Shown here piece after piece: positions 37,075 through 50,104 of a stretch of DNA of 64,000 nucleotides. The notes under the pieces are model-generated. The model was not told where the DNA came from and ran no database searches. It saw only the letters and a program-made list of their open reading frames with translations. The DNA is from Hygrocybe punicea (Eukaryota > Basidiomycota > Agaricomycetes > Agaricales > Hygrophoraceae): NCBI GenBank assembly GCA_963556145.1, contig OY744467.1:5642001-5706000 (forward strand), in the 5' to 3' direction. Position 1 is the first letter of the stretch; each line of letters begins with the position of its first letter. A program made the translations under genes and the position numbers.

Positions 37075-37580
37075 GACGGCGGGGAACTGGCAAGTACAAG
37101 GGGGCAAACTTATCAAGGAACAATCCGCAAGATCAAGGCTTTAAGGACCCGAAGAGTCCTTCTGCATAACAACAACTCTGACAACCTGACGACCAGGACT
37201 ACCATAGTGGTCCACTCAAGCGTGGCTCAGAATATGGCTCAAAAAGACCGACGTTTTGGCCCATTTCATGTCTCAAAGTTGTGTTTCGGTGTTGAACCGC
37301 CTTCTCTCGTTGACAAAACTATCTGACCATCACTAGCTGCGACTAGCATCACCATTCCTTCAAGGTCCAATGTGAAACGAAAATTAATATTTACATAAGC
37401 TGGGTTACGATCAGCGTACACTCCGTTTCACCTCCGGCACCATGGCGGTCCGTTCCAAATACTTGTTCCGGAGTCGTAAAGATTCATGAGGGATCGCTTC
37501 CAACGGCAAGGCTAGTGTCGACCGCTGGTCAGAGAAAGGCCACCTCGGAGAGTAACGGATATTGAGTCAATACAAATGGA
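37075..37580. other. Intergenic region
   Basis: About 500 bp between the start of the amidohydrolase-like gene and the stop of the coiled-coil gene; nothing else supported. Confidence 0.45.
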
Positions 37581-38589
37581 CTAGCGGCCATGACGGCCTA
37601 GCTGGGGAGACGTTTCCTGAGTGATATCCGGACTATACGTTGTCTCTGCCCATTTCCTCGTTCGCTCCTGTCGCTGAAATATCAGAATTCGGATTGCAAG
37701 ACAACAACGCAAACTATACGCACCCAATCCTCGTCATCAATCTCGGAAGTAACAAAATTGTCAATTGCTTTCCGCCGTTCCTGGTTTCGGCCAATTTCCT
37801 TACCCTCTCGCAAACCCTCATCCCTCCCAGCCCTTAACCCATCATTTCGTCCCTCTGCAAACCCGTCAGCATGACCGTCGTCATACCATTTTTGCATGCC
37901 TATCCTCCTTGCTTCATCTCTGCCCTGTTGTTTCGCTTCATACTCCCTGAGAGCCATCTGATACTCTCTCGCTATATCCCTCGCTCTGGCAGCGCCATGT
38001 TCAGCCTCGTTTCTCTGTGCCTCCAATGTAGCAATCTCTTTCCGTGCTTGCTGCAAATCACGTTCCGCAATTGTCAATTGCATGTGATACCTCTTGATCT
38101 CCTCCCCAGCTCTGGTTGATTCTAGTTGGGCAAGATGTCGATCGGCTTCTGCATCGACAACACGAATCGACACCTCCTTGACCCGCATCTCAGCATCCGC
38201 GGCACGGGATTCAGCTTGTTCTGCCCGCCGAATTTCGTACTCGAGTCGATCTCCCGTGTTTCTGAGGACAGATTTGAGGTGCTGAGATTGCAGCTCTTCG
38301 GAAGCGAGGACGATGTTCAGCAGGGAGGTTGATCTGCGCGGTCCTCGATGGGTCTTCTTGCTTTTATTCTTGGGATGAAGGTCGGGGTTGACGAGATACT
38401 CGGCGAGAAGGCTAGGTGCCGATGCAGCCTCCCTGACCACGCTTACGACGTCGAAATCGTTTATGCTGCAAGGAAATCAGCTACTTTAATTATATGGACT
38501 TTATTCACCCACTCGATGTTTGGAAGGTGAACATCCCGGCTTGGCTGACGCTCAAGGGTATGATGCTGTTGGACAAACTCTGTGGGCAT
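37581..38589 (-). CDS. Coiled-coil protein, about 296 aa, uncharacterised
   Basis: Minus-strand exons: 38589-38510, 38441-37724 and 37673-37581. The first intron's 3' site (38442) is chosen to avoid a TAA in frame; a better-looking CAG at 38467 would bring that stop in. A central heptad-rich, Glu/Ala/Arg-rich segment (RRAEQAESRAADAEMRVKEV to about residue 190) predicts a long coiled coil. A Gly/Asp-rich repeat DGHADGFAEGRNDGLRAGRD-type stretch follows. The C-terminus is short and basic. I do not recognise a function. It is divergent from the lipase gene with 1.28 kb between starts. Confidence 0.65.
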
Positions 38590-39871
38590 TGTTGATGAGG
38601 ATAGGAGGATATCCCATTCTTATATTACTCGGCTTGGTATTCGGTGGAGGTCTCAAGAGTCATAGTGATATTACCCCAACACGTGTTGAAGGTGTTGTCT
38701 CGGTTCCATTCTACAAAAATGTGTCTACAAAACACAGCTTCAGCATGGGCACGTTCATTCGTACGTAGTCGAGTTTGTTTTGAAAAAAAAAAGACGTGTT
38801 TTCAATGAGACAATTTCGAGCTGCTCGTGCGGACTGTCGTCCTTGCGTGCTCACCACTTCGTACGGACATCACAAACTCGGTGCCGTGTGTACGGCACCG
38901 GCGAGAATATCAATGATGGTGGTTGTTCTTGACCAAAGCGGCCTGACGATTCACTGACTTGGACTGTCATGGTACCAGGACAACTACACAGTACGTGCAC
39001 TGTGACGCATGTGGAGGCCCGGGTCATCAGGTCCAACTGTCAACGGGTACGGTAGGGTCACCACCTCCGTTTGTTTGCTGAGGTGGACTTGCTCATCGTT
39101 TACTGTACCCGCAATCACAAGCACACATGGCGGCCAATTTCCCAGCAACGTCAAGCGCTATTCCAACTCTGGTGCCTTTGGACACTGGAGCCAGACGGTG
39201 CAGTTCTTTTGGAGCAGCAATATGGCCGTTTACAGCACGTGAACCGAACCATATGCAACACCATTCCGAGCATGATAAGTACCTGATATGACATTGGTTT
39301 GTGTGGTGATGACTCTGTCGAAATGGGGCTGTCTGTTCCCTTCTTGTGCGTCAGTCTCCAGACCCTACCAGGTTTCGAAATTTCAGTACGATATTCACCT
39401 TTCTTCAACCACAGAACAAATTTATTCAACATAAGCAGTTTCAAACAGGGCACCTGCGATTTGAATCATCTAAAACGAGCTCCCTCCAAATAATATCCTT
39501 GTGAACTCGCTTTTGGGAATCCGGGGATTCTTTGCGGGGGAAGTTGACGTGCCCACATGTACGTCGTGTACTGAAGAGCAACTTGGGAGTCCCGAGCCAT
39601 GTACAAGAATCAGCAATACCTGTTTGGAATTCGACGCAAAGCCTCCCGTCAGGTGGGACGGGCATGACCTACATTTTTAATTTCGAGAAGCCTATCTGCG
39701 ATTCAAGTCTTTGGGCCCCCGCATTTGGAGACAGCTCGAATCCCTATAACTATGGGCAGTTTCCTATCGATGTCTCTTCGTCCGTTCAGAGCCACCTTAG
39801 TCCGCACCTCTCTGGTGGAGCATTTTCACCTATCTTGACAAGCGCATTCCCTCTAAGATCCTGTTCACACG
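38590..39871. other. Divergent intergenic region upstream of lipase
   Basis: 1.28 kb with no supported gene. GGTGCCGTGTGTACGGCACC at 38880-38899 is an exact short hairpin. TCCCTATAACTATG near 39740 could be a TATA-like element for the lipase gene. Confidence 0.4.
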
Positions 39872-41245
39872 ATGTTGGCATCCTCACTCCTTCCGCTCCT
39901 GGTTTGGCTACAGACTGCGAACGTGTATGCCGCTCCTTCCCGTGCTCATACCCTCGAGCGCCGCACCGTGGCTCAATTAACGACTGCTCAAATCGCTGCG
40001 TTCGAGCCGTACACTCAATTTGCAAAAGCAGCCTACTGCCCGACTAGTATTATTGAAGGCTGGAAATGCGGTAGTAAGTACATTTATTTTTGCCGAAAGG
40101 TCGGCACTTGACATGTTCACCTCTTTGTCTCTTTTATTTTTGCAGGTGCTTGTGATGCTCTACCAGACTTCGAACTGGGCTTGGCTGGCGGTGATGGTGA
40201 CGCAGTGCAGATGTGTAAGCCGACTTCCTTCTTTCAGACGGATGGATAGATCTTATGTTTTTTGTTGTTGTCAGACTTCGTCGGCTACTGGCCGTCCCAA
40301 CACACCGTCGTGGTAGCTCACGAAGGTACCGACCCCACACAGCTGTAAAATCTCTGTCCAATTTTGCCTTCTGGCGATGGAATAACCCTTTTCTCTTTTT
40401 TTTTCTTTCAAAAGCTTATCCGTCCTCACTGACTTGGACGCCTTTTTGGGCAACCTCGATTCGACCCTTTTCCCGGGCGTTCCCTCATCCGTGCAAGTCC
40501 ACGACGGCTTCCGCAATGAACACGTTAAAACTGCTTCCGTGATCTTGGCAGAGGTCAAGAAATTGTTGGCGAGCACCGGTGCCACCAGCGTCACATGTGT
40601 TGCGTACTCTGTTCACTACCAATTACTACTGCATCAAGATGTTGATAGTATTCACTCCTGTGTTGTTGTTGTTTTGGCCGCAATAGGTTGGCCATTCCCT
40701 AGGAGGTGCCTTGGCTCAACTAGACTCGCTTTTGTTCGCTCTCCACCTTCCGTCCAGTGTTTCAATCAAGGTTGTCACCTACGGAATACCAAGAGTCGGC
40801 AATCCAGCGTATGCGGCTTATTTTGATTCAAAGGTATGTTTTGTCTTACATAGATAGCTCGAGTTTCGCTTCATCCCTCACCTCCCACCCTTCTCTGACG
40901 CTGCTGCATACCTTTCAGGTACCAGACTTTCAACGTGTGAACAATGAACTTGACGTCATACCCATTGTGCCGGGAGAATTCATGGGATACCGGCACACTC
41001 ACGGAGAGGTCCATTTGCTCTCGCCCTCACACGCGGTTGCATGTCCCGGTGAGCCGTCGAGCGAGTCTCTAGATCTTTCTCTTATTTTTTTGTGCTGTCA
41101 TTACTGAAATATTTTTCCAGGTAACGACGACAACACCGATCGCCAGTGCCAGATTCAATCAGTTCCTAACATTTTCGCGGGAAATATCCTTGATCATCTT
41201 GGACCATACCAAGGAGTCTATATTGGCACAGTCTTTTGTACATAA
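39872..41245 (+). CDS. Secreted class 3 (alpha/beta-hydrolase) lipase, 308 aa
   Basis: The enzyme would hydrolyse triacylglycerols outside the cell. Exons: 39872-40073, 40146-40214, 40275-40344, 40415-40598, 40687-40833, 40919-41048 and 41121-41245, giving 309 codons with TAA 41243-41245. Introns are 60-88 nt. The start is the ATG of a clear signal peptide (LASSLLPLLVWLQTANVYA). VVVAHEGTD is the oxyanion/lid-side block. GHSLGG at about 40690 carries the nucleophile Ser, NNELDVIPIVP the Asp and the LDHLGPY segment near the end the His. Conserved Cys pairs (KCGSACD, DRQC, VFC) suggest disulfides. All triad residues are present, so I judge it intact. The 5' splice GTTGCG at 40599 is unusual. Confidence 0.92.
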
Positions 41246-42709
41246 GTAAAAGATCACTGTTGGGGTTGTAAAGGGATTGTTTGTGTAATGTATGATTTAG
41301 CTGTTGAAAGGTGTGTGCAGTATATCTCTGTGCAGTGTATGCCCACAGGGTTGTTCTTGAAGTTGGCCCCATTTGGAAACCTTGAGGTGTCCGAATAGGT
41401 GATCTACCGAGATTCCGGCACTTTCCTAAAATAGCACGACACTCTCCAGGACAAGGTACCACAGGTATGTGAGTACCACAGTCTACTGCTGTACCTGCCT
41501 TCATTCAGGTATGGTATGTACCTGTTAACTGAACAGATGTGGGTATGGTGGGTATGGGTGCAGTGTCCAAAAATTGGACCTGTGGTATACCATACCATAC
41601 CCTAGTTGGAATCAAAACATTTTGAGCAGCACACTTTTGTTTTATCTTTACCAATAAGAGAGCTTGGATCTTTTGATGTATACTTGGGATGATTGAGAAA
41701 GTGATCCCACCACCAACCTCAGGTTGAGCAGGAAGTGTCCTTAGGCATGACTGAAGATGGGAAACCAGACAAGGTTCAATAAGAGCAAAGCCACAAACTT
41801 ATTTGTGGAATGTGCAGGTACAGTATGGCCAGATCACATGCTTGACCAGTGTAGAGGGTCAACGTCCCTCTGAGTCCATATTGTCAATATATCACATATC
41901 CAGACGAACCTGACACTCCCAATGACTTGCATTTGAACCCGATGTGTACTGCTGTTCTGGCCCAGCTTGGCCCAGCTTTGGTGGCTTTGGCCCGCATCAG
42001 CAAAACAGCCGAGTTGGTATAGAATGATGTAGATACCTGTCAAAGCCATAGTAATCCATAGATGCACATAGACTCTTATAGACCACCCAAATTTGTATAG
42101 CATTGTATAGATCTGGATAGAATGCCTGTCACTCTATGTAGCAGAGGATAGGCAACCTCTCCTTCTACCCAGGTACTTTGGTGGTTTTGCAGTCCTGCCT
42201 AGTCCTACCCACAGTCACCAGGTATTTCGTACTATATAGCCAACTAAGTAAATCTTGTCGACTTGGTGAAATTCTTCTTAAGTCCAGCATTTGTCTGTGT
42301 TTGGTACAGTTCATTTTCTTTCAAGGGCTGACTCCCCACTCAACAGCCACCCTCGACGACACCCGCCAGCATTGACAGCAAAGCTTCTCTGCCTGTGCCT
42401 GCCCTGCGCTCTCCCCAATCTCATTAACGGAATCTTTGTAATTCTGCTGGCATGCATCTTTGTCAGAATCCTCCTTGCATCTCTGCACTCCTATGCTGGC
42501 CACTTCTTCAAGACGAGCATCTCATCTAGTGGGCATTGTGAAGACCTGATGATGGCCGATGGACAGGCGTCATCACCCAAACCCATCTCAAGTCCAGAAC
42601 TAGCCAGCCCCCATTGGCAGAAGAAGTGTCGATGAGGCCGATTCACTCCCAATTCTGGATCGAGTGGGGGCCAACAGACAATTTGAAGTGAGCCCGCTGT
42701 AGCTGTGAG
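41246..42709. other. Repeat-rich non-coding region with an LTR fragment
   Basis: 41440-41610 repeats GGTATG/CATACC-type words. 41848-41945 resembles the first 100 bp of the solo LTR at 13436 (TGTAGAGGGTC, CCCTCTGAGTCC, ATATATCAC, GACTTGCATT(T/C)GAACCCGA). 41990-42135 is rich in TATAGA/ATAGAT. I support no gene here. Confidence 0.5.
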
Positions 42710-43669
42710 TAGGGCACAGCACGGGTACGGGTTTACCCGCGGTTATTCCAAAACGGGTAATTCGGGTACGGGTACGGTGTTTCGGTTTGCACACCTTGTC
42801 AAAACCGTACCCGTTATCCGCGGGTGACGGGTTTTCACGGGTCTGTCAACCCAAGCCCCAGGTAGGTTTTTTCTTTGTTATTTACTTTATTTTCACATTA
42901 ATTTCTTTACTTTTGCTAAGTTCGCGTGATATTTGCTACCACAACCGTGACAAGCGCAAACACAACAACAACGACAACAAGAAAACCCACGAACGACAAC
43001 GACAACGACAACCACGACAACCCCGCACGCCAAAAACGAACCACCAAAGTCGCGACGGCGACGACAACGATAGAAAGGAAAGCCGGGAGGGTGGTGCGCC
43101 CACCTACCGGCCCAGGTACGTCCCCCCAATCCAGTCCCAACGACATCGGCTAACGAGGGGAATGGACGAGGCGAGGACGAAGACGGACACAGCAACAACG
43201 GTCCCACCTCGCGAACACGCTCTGGCCGCGTCAATTGACGTGCGGACGCCCATGGAAAGTGCCCGGCCCCATCCAACCTCGCGAAAACAGACGGGACGCG
43301 TCAATTGACGCGTCCGCGTTGTTCGCGAGGTAGTTAGCATGCGCGGACGCCCATGGAAAGTCCCCGGCCCCATCCAACCTCGCGAAAACAGACGGAGCAC
43401 GTCAATTGACGTGCTCCCGTTGTTCGCGAGGTAGTTAACACGCGGGGATGCCCATGGAAAGTCCCTGGCCCCAACCCAACCTCGCGAAAACAGACGGAGC
43501 GCGTCAATTGACGCGTCCCCGTTGTTCGCGAGGTAGTTAGGATGGAACACGGCGGGTACCCGCAGATAACGGGTACGGGTTGTACCCGTCATCGAAGCGG
43601 GTACGGTTTCCGCGGGTACAGGTGCGGTGTCGGGAATTCTGACCCGCGGTATACCCGTGCCGTGCCTTA
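42710..43669. mobile_element. hAT-like non-autonomous element, 960 bp, 8-bp TSD
   Basis: The left end reads TAGGGCACAGCACGGGTA; the right end, reverse complemented, TAAGGCACGGCACGGGTA. GCTGTGAG flanks both sides (42702-42709 and 43670-43677). Subterminal zones are packed with ACGGGTA/TACCCGT words (42719-42840 and 43553-43660), typical of hAT transposase-binding sites. It has no credible coding capacity. Confidence 0.88.
43215..43545. repeat. Three tandem ~101-bp units, each centred on a CAATTG palindrome
   Basis: GGACGCCCATGGAAAGT-type text recurs near 43243, 43344 and 43446. Within each unit an inverted repeat runs from CCTCGCGAA through ACGTCAATTGACGT to TTCGCGAGG. The arm sequence next to the centre differs between units (ACGCGTCAATTGACGCGT versus CACGTCAATTGACGTG), yet stays self-complementary. 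Confidence 0.85.
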
Positions 43670-43677
43670 GCTGTGAG

Positions 43678-44048
43678 TGTCCATTTTTTTTGTCTTTTGC
43701 CTGAAAGGGTTTTGTTTGCGATTGTCCCTTGATCGGCTGACACCGTAAGCTCAGGCTTGGCCAACCAAAAGGAATTCTAAAGGAGTGGTGCCATGACTTC
43801 AAGCTCCTGATCTCGGGCAACGTAGTCACCCTGCAGCAGTGCCTGTGGGCCTTCAGCGCTGACCAAAATGAATGGGACAGGTGTGTTTTTCTCAATCGAG
43901 TGACATCTCTGTTTCCATCAAATTCACCCGCACTTGCATGTAGTTTAATTCCTGGTGCATGCCGGGCACATAAAAGGCCAAGGCCTGGTGTTAAAAAATC
44001 TCAAAGCAAGCAGTCAACTCAGCACCGTGAGGTCCTTCTTGGTCACAG
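43678..44048. other. Short non-coding stretch
   Basis: No supported gene; broken frames only. Confidence 0.4.
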
Positions 44049-44250
44049 TGATACACAGAGAGGGTCTCTAAGTGTGGGGTGCAAGTGCTGATCCAAGGGA
44101 GGCTCCGAGCTCTACTGTGATGGGGGAAAAGGGGGAATCCAATCCTTTTTATTTGTACTTGTTGTGCTACAATAAGTACATAACAAAAACTAACTAATAA
44201 AAATAAGTAAAATGTGTGAATCGGACCTCAGACACGCAGCATGCATATCA
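44049..44250. repeat. Short LTR of the LARD-like element, left copy
   Basis: 202 bp. Differences from the right copy are few (for example GTGCAAGTGCTG versus GTGCGAGTGTTG). Confidence 0.8.
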
Positions 44251-44549
44251 TCCTCCCGGTCACTGAAAATCTGACTGTCCCAGTCAGGAGTGAATGAAGA
44301 AAAAGAAAAAGTGAAAGTGAAATCAATAGAAATGATGAAAAGAAATGAGAAAATCAACCAGAAAATTAAAAGAAAATCTAAAGGAAGGAGAACTCTACTC
44401 TAAACCAGCAACACAATTGTCCAAACCTGCAAACTGATCCTCCAAATAACCAAACTGTTTCTCTAAATTCTTCACTTGCTTTTCCAACAGAAAATGACTG
44501 GCTCAAAAATAGATGAAATTGGTTTGAACTTTTTCGAGTTCCTGGTATT

Positions 44550-45087
44550 TGTCATATCCATGCAACTCCGAAGGATTCCGATAAACTCCACTCCGGACTT
44601 TTCCACTGTTTTATCTTATCTTATCCTCTCATGTACATTATTGTTCCTTTCCTTGTTTATACTCTATTCTTCTTCATCTCCGTTTCTCTGAACTCCTATC
44701 TGTTCTTTCCCTTTGTTTACTTGTTACCTTACATAGCAACCTTTTGTTACTTTTATCCTTCTCTGAACTCCGGTTCCCCTTCCGGAGTTCTTATTATCTT
44801 TACATTACTAAGGACTTAATAATTAGTTTACCAAGTATATAAGTTAGAACTACAAGTCCTGTAACTCCGTTCTGAAAATCAACTTGAGTTCCCCTCATCC
44901 TCAAACTTAGGGCTTCACCTTAAGCTCACTATTAGTCTCTGTCTTTAGTCCGAACCTCCAGACTGATTCTGCTCTGTCTGCTTGTGCTTACTCAGTACAA
45001 CTTAAGGAAGTAGCAAAACTACTTCAAGAGTTTGCACCTCCAGTTCTCCAACAACTCCGTTCCATCTGGAGTTGCACGCCTCTAACA
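44550..45087 (+). repeat. Gypsy-2 5' LTR
   Basis: 538 bp, TG...CA. It contains TTATCTTATCTTATCC near 44612, where the 3' copy has a shorter run. Confidence 0.88.
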
Positions 45088-45204
45088 GTATTTTCAGAAC
45101 AACTCTTGAGCCGTACTCTCTTTATTTTTGATCATGTCTTTCCAAGGTTTCTTGCAATGAAGAACCCCCACACGTTACCGACTCACTCAACCTCCAAGTT
45201 TCCT

Positions 45205-46225
45205 TGAATGCCCAACCGTCACTCCAGTTTCTCTGCTGGAAGAAACCCACACTCCGACAAATGAACCACTCCCGCGCCCTGTCTTCAAAGCAAACAATCC
45301 TCTTGGACCAGGCAACACCAACCACGATGACACCAATCTTGCGGACATTGCCCTCCTAGCCACCACCCTCCGAAATAAAGGACATGATAAACAATGTATC
45401 AAAGTCTGAGAACCAGATATGTTCAATGCCTCCAACCCAACAAAACTCCATCCATTCCTGGTTCAGTGCCAACTGAACTTTAATGATTGACCAACCACTT
45501 TCCAAACAGATGGTGCCAGACTTCATGTCCAATTACGGAGATTTCTGCATGGAGCTGCAAAATAATTTCGGACCCCTGGATCCTAAGGGTAGTGCCGAGA
45601 ACGATTTGGAGAACCTCGCAATGAAGGACAACCAACGAATTGCGAAGTATATCATTAACTTCAATTGTCTCGCTATACAGACTGGCTGGGATATCGGTGC
45701 TTTGCGGCACTCTTTTTATTGAGGACTTCTGGATCGCCTCAAAGATCAACTTGCCCAATCCGAGAAACCAAGGAATCTCTACGAGCTGAAGGATAAGGCT
45801 CAACTCCTTGACGCTAGGTATTGGGAATGGAAATCAGAGATTTCCTGTGCTTCCGGATCCTCCTCTGCCAAAGCCTCCACTTCCGAGACCAAGTCTTCAA
45901 CTGACAAGGCCTCCAAGAAGAAATCCCCTGCCAAAGCTACCAACTCCAGTAGCACCTCCTCCTGTCTTTGCTGATAAGCTGGGTAGGGACAGAAAACTCA
46001 AGCCTGCAGAATGCCAATGCCACATCAACAACAAACTCTGCATTATATGCGGAGGAGCAGGACACATGGCCAAGGATTGTACCAAAGCCAAGTATACATC
46101 TTCTCACGTTGCCGCTCATGCTGCCTCTACTTCCTCCGCACCCCCTGTCTCTAGTTCTGATTCTCCAATGGAGTCAGAAAAACAGAGAACAGTCTGCATA
46201 CTCCGGCACAGGATGTAGGCTGCAT
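45205..46225 (+). pseudogene. Gypsy-2 gag
   Basis: Capsid-like sequence is spread over changing frames: FNASNPTKLHPFLVQCQLNF (about 45423-45482), then FGPLDPKGSAENDLENLAM and MKDNQRIAKYIINFNCLA up to TGA 45720-45722, then LLDRLKDQLAQSEKPRNLYE in the same frame. A frame change near 45900 is needed to reach the zinc knuckle CIICGGAGHMAKDC (C-X2-C-X4-H-X4-C, about 46038-46079). FYRGLLDRLK would be expected at the stop, so CGA to TGA is likely. A segment upstream of 45480 also looks deleted compared with related gags. Confidence 0.7.
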
Positions 46226-47431
46226 TGAACCTGACTGTGTGCTTCCGGAAGTAAAACTCAACACGTCCACTCTCTCTAATGATTCCCTAATGATTTTCCT
46301 TTATCATTCTTCCATCCTTGTCATTACCCTTGTCGATTGTGGATCGACGCATTGTTTCATTGATCCAGAATTCTGCTCCCTTCACAATCTCCCTGTTTTC
46401 CCTACTGCTCTGAAACTTCTCCATTTGTTTGATGGTTCCTATGGCAGAATCATTGACAAATCTGTATCTATTTCAGTCCATTTCCCTACTGGTGAAATTC
46501 TAATTTTAGACTTTTTGGTCACTCTGTTGGATCCATCTGTCTCCGCAGTTCTTGGATATAGCTGGCTCACCAAATACAATCCATTGATTGACTGGGTTGA
46601 GCATAGCATCAAATTCCATTCTTCCAATTCCGCGCCTCCGTTGTTGACTCCGGTGCCTATTGAGGCACCACTTCCAGACCCTCCAGTACACCCTCCATCC
46701 CCTCTGTCTACTCTGTCTACTCCACCTACCCCACCCAATCCTCCCTGACCTTCAGCTTCGAAGCCTGACATTTCCTTCATCCGCACTCAAGCCTTTCTAC
46801 ATGATTGCAAAGTCCCGGGAACTCAGGTCTTCTGCATGGAAGTCCGGTTACCCGACACCACTGGATGCTCTGCAAGCTACAGTCCTCTGGAACCCTCCAA
46901 ACCCTCTGTGGACCTTCCCAACCTCCTGGAAGAGTATCAAAAATTTGCTGACATCTTTAGCAAGATGAAGGCTTGGAACCTCCCTGAACACTGTCCCTAT
47001 GACCTCAAGATTAATCTAGAGGATGGTGCTCAACCTCCTTTTGGCCCCATCTATTCTATTTCACCCTTGGAGCTCGAAACCCTCCAGGAATTCCTTGATA
47101 AGAATCTCTGAGCTGGTTTTGTCCACTCCTCCCATTCTCCCTGCAGAGCTCCCATTCTTTTCTCTCAGAAGAAAAATGGTAGCCTCCGACTCTGCATGGA
47201 TTTCCGGGGACTCAATTGTATTACGAAGAAGGACCACTATCCTATTCCCCTCATGGCGGATCTTCTTGACACTCCCCAGACTGCACGCATTTACACCAAA
47301 ATTGACCTTAAACACGCCTACCGTTTAGTCCGGATTGCCGAAGGCGATGAATGGAAGACAGCCTTTCGTGCTCGCTATGGCTCTTTTGAATGGTTGGTTT
47401 TTCCAGAAGGTCTCACTAATGCCCTGGCAGC

Positions 47432-48679
47432 TAGTGTTGCCGAAGTCCAGTCCAGAACCGAACCGAACCTGGTTCAAACCCCGAACCGAACCCTAAGTTC
47501 AGTCTAAGTTCAGCACTTTGGCTGAACTGAACCACAGGTCCGGTTTCGGGTTCCAGGCCCTTCAGAAATTTCTGAACAGCTTGGAACCGGGTCCAAACTG
47601 TGAACTTATTCTATGTAGATACTGAAATAATTAATTTTTGTGTTAATTTTTGTGTATGAAAACGCGGGAACTTAGATCATGTGATCTTCAACATAGACGC
47701 GAAACGTCGACTCAACAAGAACAACAGCAATGCTCATCAAGAAACAACGGTAAGTAATGAAGTAAGTGTTACTTTACTGACATTTCCTTACGCAGAGAAG
47801 CACAATGAGGACGGCCGGCAGCAGCAGCGGTAGCAGCAGCGCCATCAACACCCACACCCCATGCCAACACCGCCAACACCACCAACACCATGCCCATGCC
47901 CACACCACACCCACGATGGAAACCAGGGACGGTAGCGAGAACAGGACACAGCGGGGAGTGGTGCGCCCACCCCCGCTGCTAAGGTACGTCGTCTTGATTA
48001 TTTCTCATTTATTTATCAATACACTATAGCTCCATGACGCCCGCGAGCGTGGACGTGGCAGCAGCCCCACGGCAACCCCAGCAGCAGTGGCAGCAGCCAC
48101 GGCTGCAATGAAAACGGCAGCGGCAACAAATGCGGCAGCAACGGCAGCAGCGTTGACAGCAACGGCAGCAGCAGCAACAGTGGCAGCGTCGACAGCAACG
48201 GCAGCAGCAGCAGCGGCAGCGTCGACAGTAACGGCAGCAGCAGCAGCGGCAGCGTTGACAGTAACGGCAGCGGCAGCATTGACAGCAATGGCAGTGGCAG
48301 CAGCAACGGCGGCGGCAGCAGCGGCAGCGACAACAGCAACGGCATCAGCAGCAACAACGGTGCTGGCAGCGACGCAGCACCAACAGCAGCGGCGGCCGCT
48401 GCAGCTGCGAAGGTCCCCCCTTCCTCCCCACGCCTCCCAACTCCTCGCAACCCCAGGCCCACATCAATTGACGTGGCACTGTGGCTTGCGAGGAAATTTG
48501 AGGGTGGAGGAGGATGGTTCGCGGTCCAAACCGCGTCTGGACGCAGACCGAACCACATGGAACCGTTCCATGCGGTTCAGGTTCAGGTTCAGCAGTGAGG
48601 CTGAACTGGACCTCCAGTCCAGTTTCCAGTTCAGTCAAAAAGGCTGAAAACCAGACCAAACTGGACTTCGGCAACACTA
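47432..48679. mobile_element. hAT-like non-autonomous element inside Gypsy-2 RT, 8-bp TSD
   Basis: TIRs TAGTGTTGCCGAAGTCCAGT at both ends; CTGGCAGC duplicated at 47424-47431 and 48680-48687. The ends are rich in GGTTCAG/CTGAACC words. The interior (48050-48420) is a long GGCAGCAGCAACGGCAGCG-type triplet-biased array that is open in several frames and encodes only Ala/Thr low complexity on +. A palindrome centred on CAATTG (48464) carries CTCGCAA..TTGCGAG arms. Confidence 0.92.
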
Positions 48680-50104
48680 CTGGCAGCTTTCCAACACTTC
48701 ATTAACGACATTTTTTCCGACTCCCTTGACGTTTCCATTATTGTTTACCTTGACGACATTCTTATCTATTCCAATGACCCCGCTGATCATACAGAGCATG
48801 TTCGTGAAGTCCTCAGGCAACTCCGGAAACATGGCCTGTATGCCAACGCTGAGAAATGTTCTTTCAGCATTGATATGGTGGAATACTTGGGTTACATTAT
48901 TTCTCTGCAAGGTCTTTCTATAGACCCTGCCAAGGTCCAGACCATCCAGGATTGGCCTGAACCCTGGAAGATTAAGGATGTTCAATCCTTTCTTGGATTC
49001 ACCAATTTCTACCAGCGTTTCATTCCACACTATTCCCCCATCACCATTCCACTCACTCGCCTCACTTGCAAGGGGTTACAATGGAATTTTGATGATAAGT
49101 GTCATTCTGCTTTCAATGACTTGAAGTCCACTTTCCTTTCCACTCCAGTCCTTTCCCATTGGTCACTGGAGTTTGACACTCTGGTGGAGACGGATGCCTC
49201 CAATTACACCGTTGCCTCCATTCTCTCCGTTCGACATCCTAACAGCGAGATTCACCTGGTCGCATTCTGGTCTTGTACCCTTTCGGACTTGGAGTTAAAC
49301 TACGATACCCATGACAAGGAACTCCTTGCCATCTTCGACGCTTTCACTGCTTGGTGACATTACTTGGAAGGTACTGCTACTCCGGTTGATGTTATCACTG
49401 ATCACAAGAATTTGGAGTACTTTTCCACCATCTGGTTACTCACTCGCCCTGTTTTCGGGCCGGAACAATTGGCTTTGTCCCTCAGAGCTACTTCCCTTGA
49501 AGACATCGTCCTTGGCGCTGGATTCATCATGGACATTGAATCCCTCCACTCCGATATCATCTCCAGGCTTCAGGTTGATCCTGTTGCCTCTGGACACATT
49601 TCCTGTATCACCTCCAACCCAGATCCTTGCTGGTCTATCGACAATTTAGGCCTCTTATGCCTCGATAATGGTATCTACATCCCCGATGTCAATGACCTAA
49701 GACTCTGGATCTTATACTCCAAACATGACCATCCCACTGCAGGACATTTTGGACAGAACAAAACTCTTGAAATTATCCAGCAGGAATACACCTGGCCTGG
49801 ACTCCAAACCTTCATCTGCAACTACTGCAAATCCTGTACAACCTGTGCAAGATCCAAGACCCCTTGACATCGTCCTTATGGATTGCTCAAGCAACTTCCG
49901 ATTTGGGAGAAGCCCTGGAACTTGATCTCCATGGACTTCATTGAACAACTTCCAGACTCCGAAGGATTTACAGCCATTTTGGTTGTAGTGGACCATCTAA
50001 CTAAGCAAGGGATCTTCATTCCAACCCACGATATGATTACCTCTCCTCAACTCGCCCACCTTTTCCTTATTCACATTTTTTCTAAGCAAGGAGTTCCTGG
50101 TCAC

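Noticed and set aside
43215..43545. CRISPR-like array (regularly spaced repeats)
   Set aside because: Units are tandem copies without unique spacers, inside a eukaryotic transposon.
42926..43895. Overlapping frames on both strands around 42.8-43.9 kb
   Set aside because: They fall in the repeat-rich hAT-like element; low-complexity Thr/Asn/Val-rich products and palindromic units explain them.
48087..48647. Long Ala/Thr-rich open frame in the hAT-like element
   Set aside because: It is open only because of the triplet-biased array; both strands and several frames are open and it has no domain.
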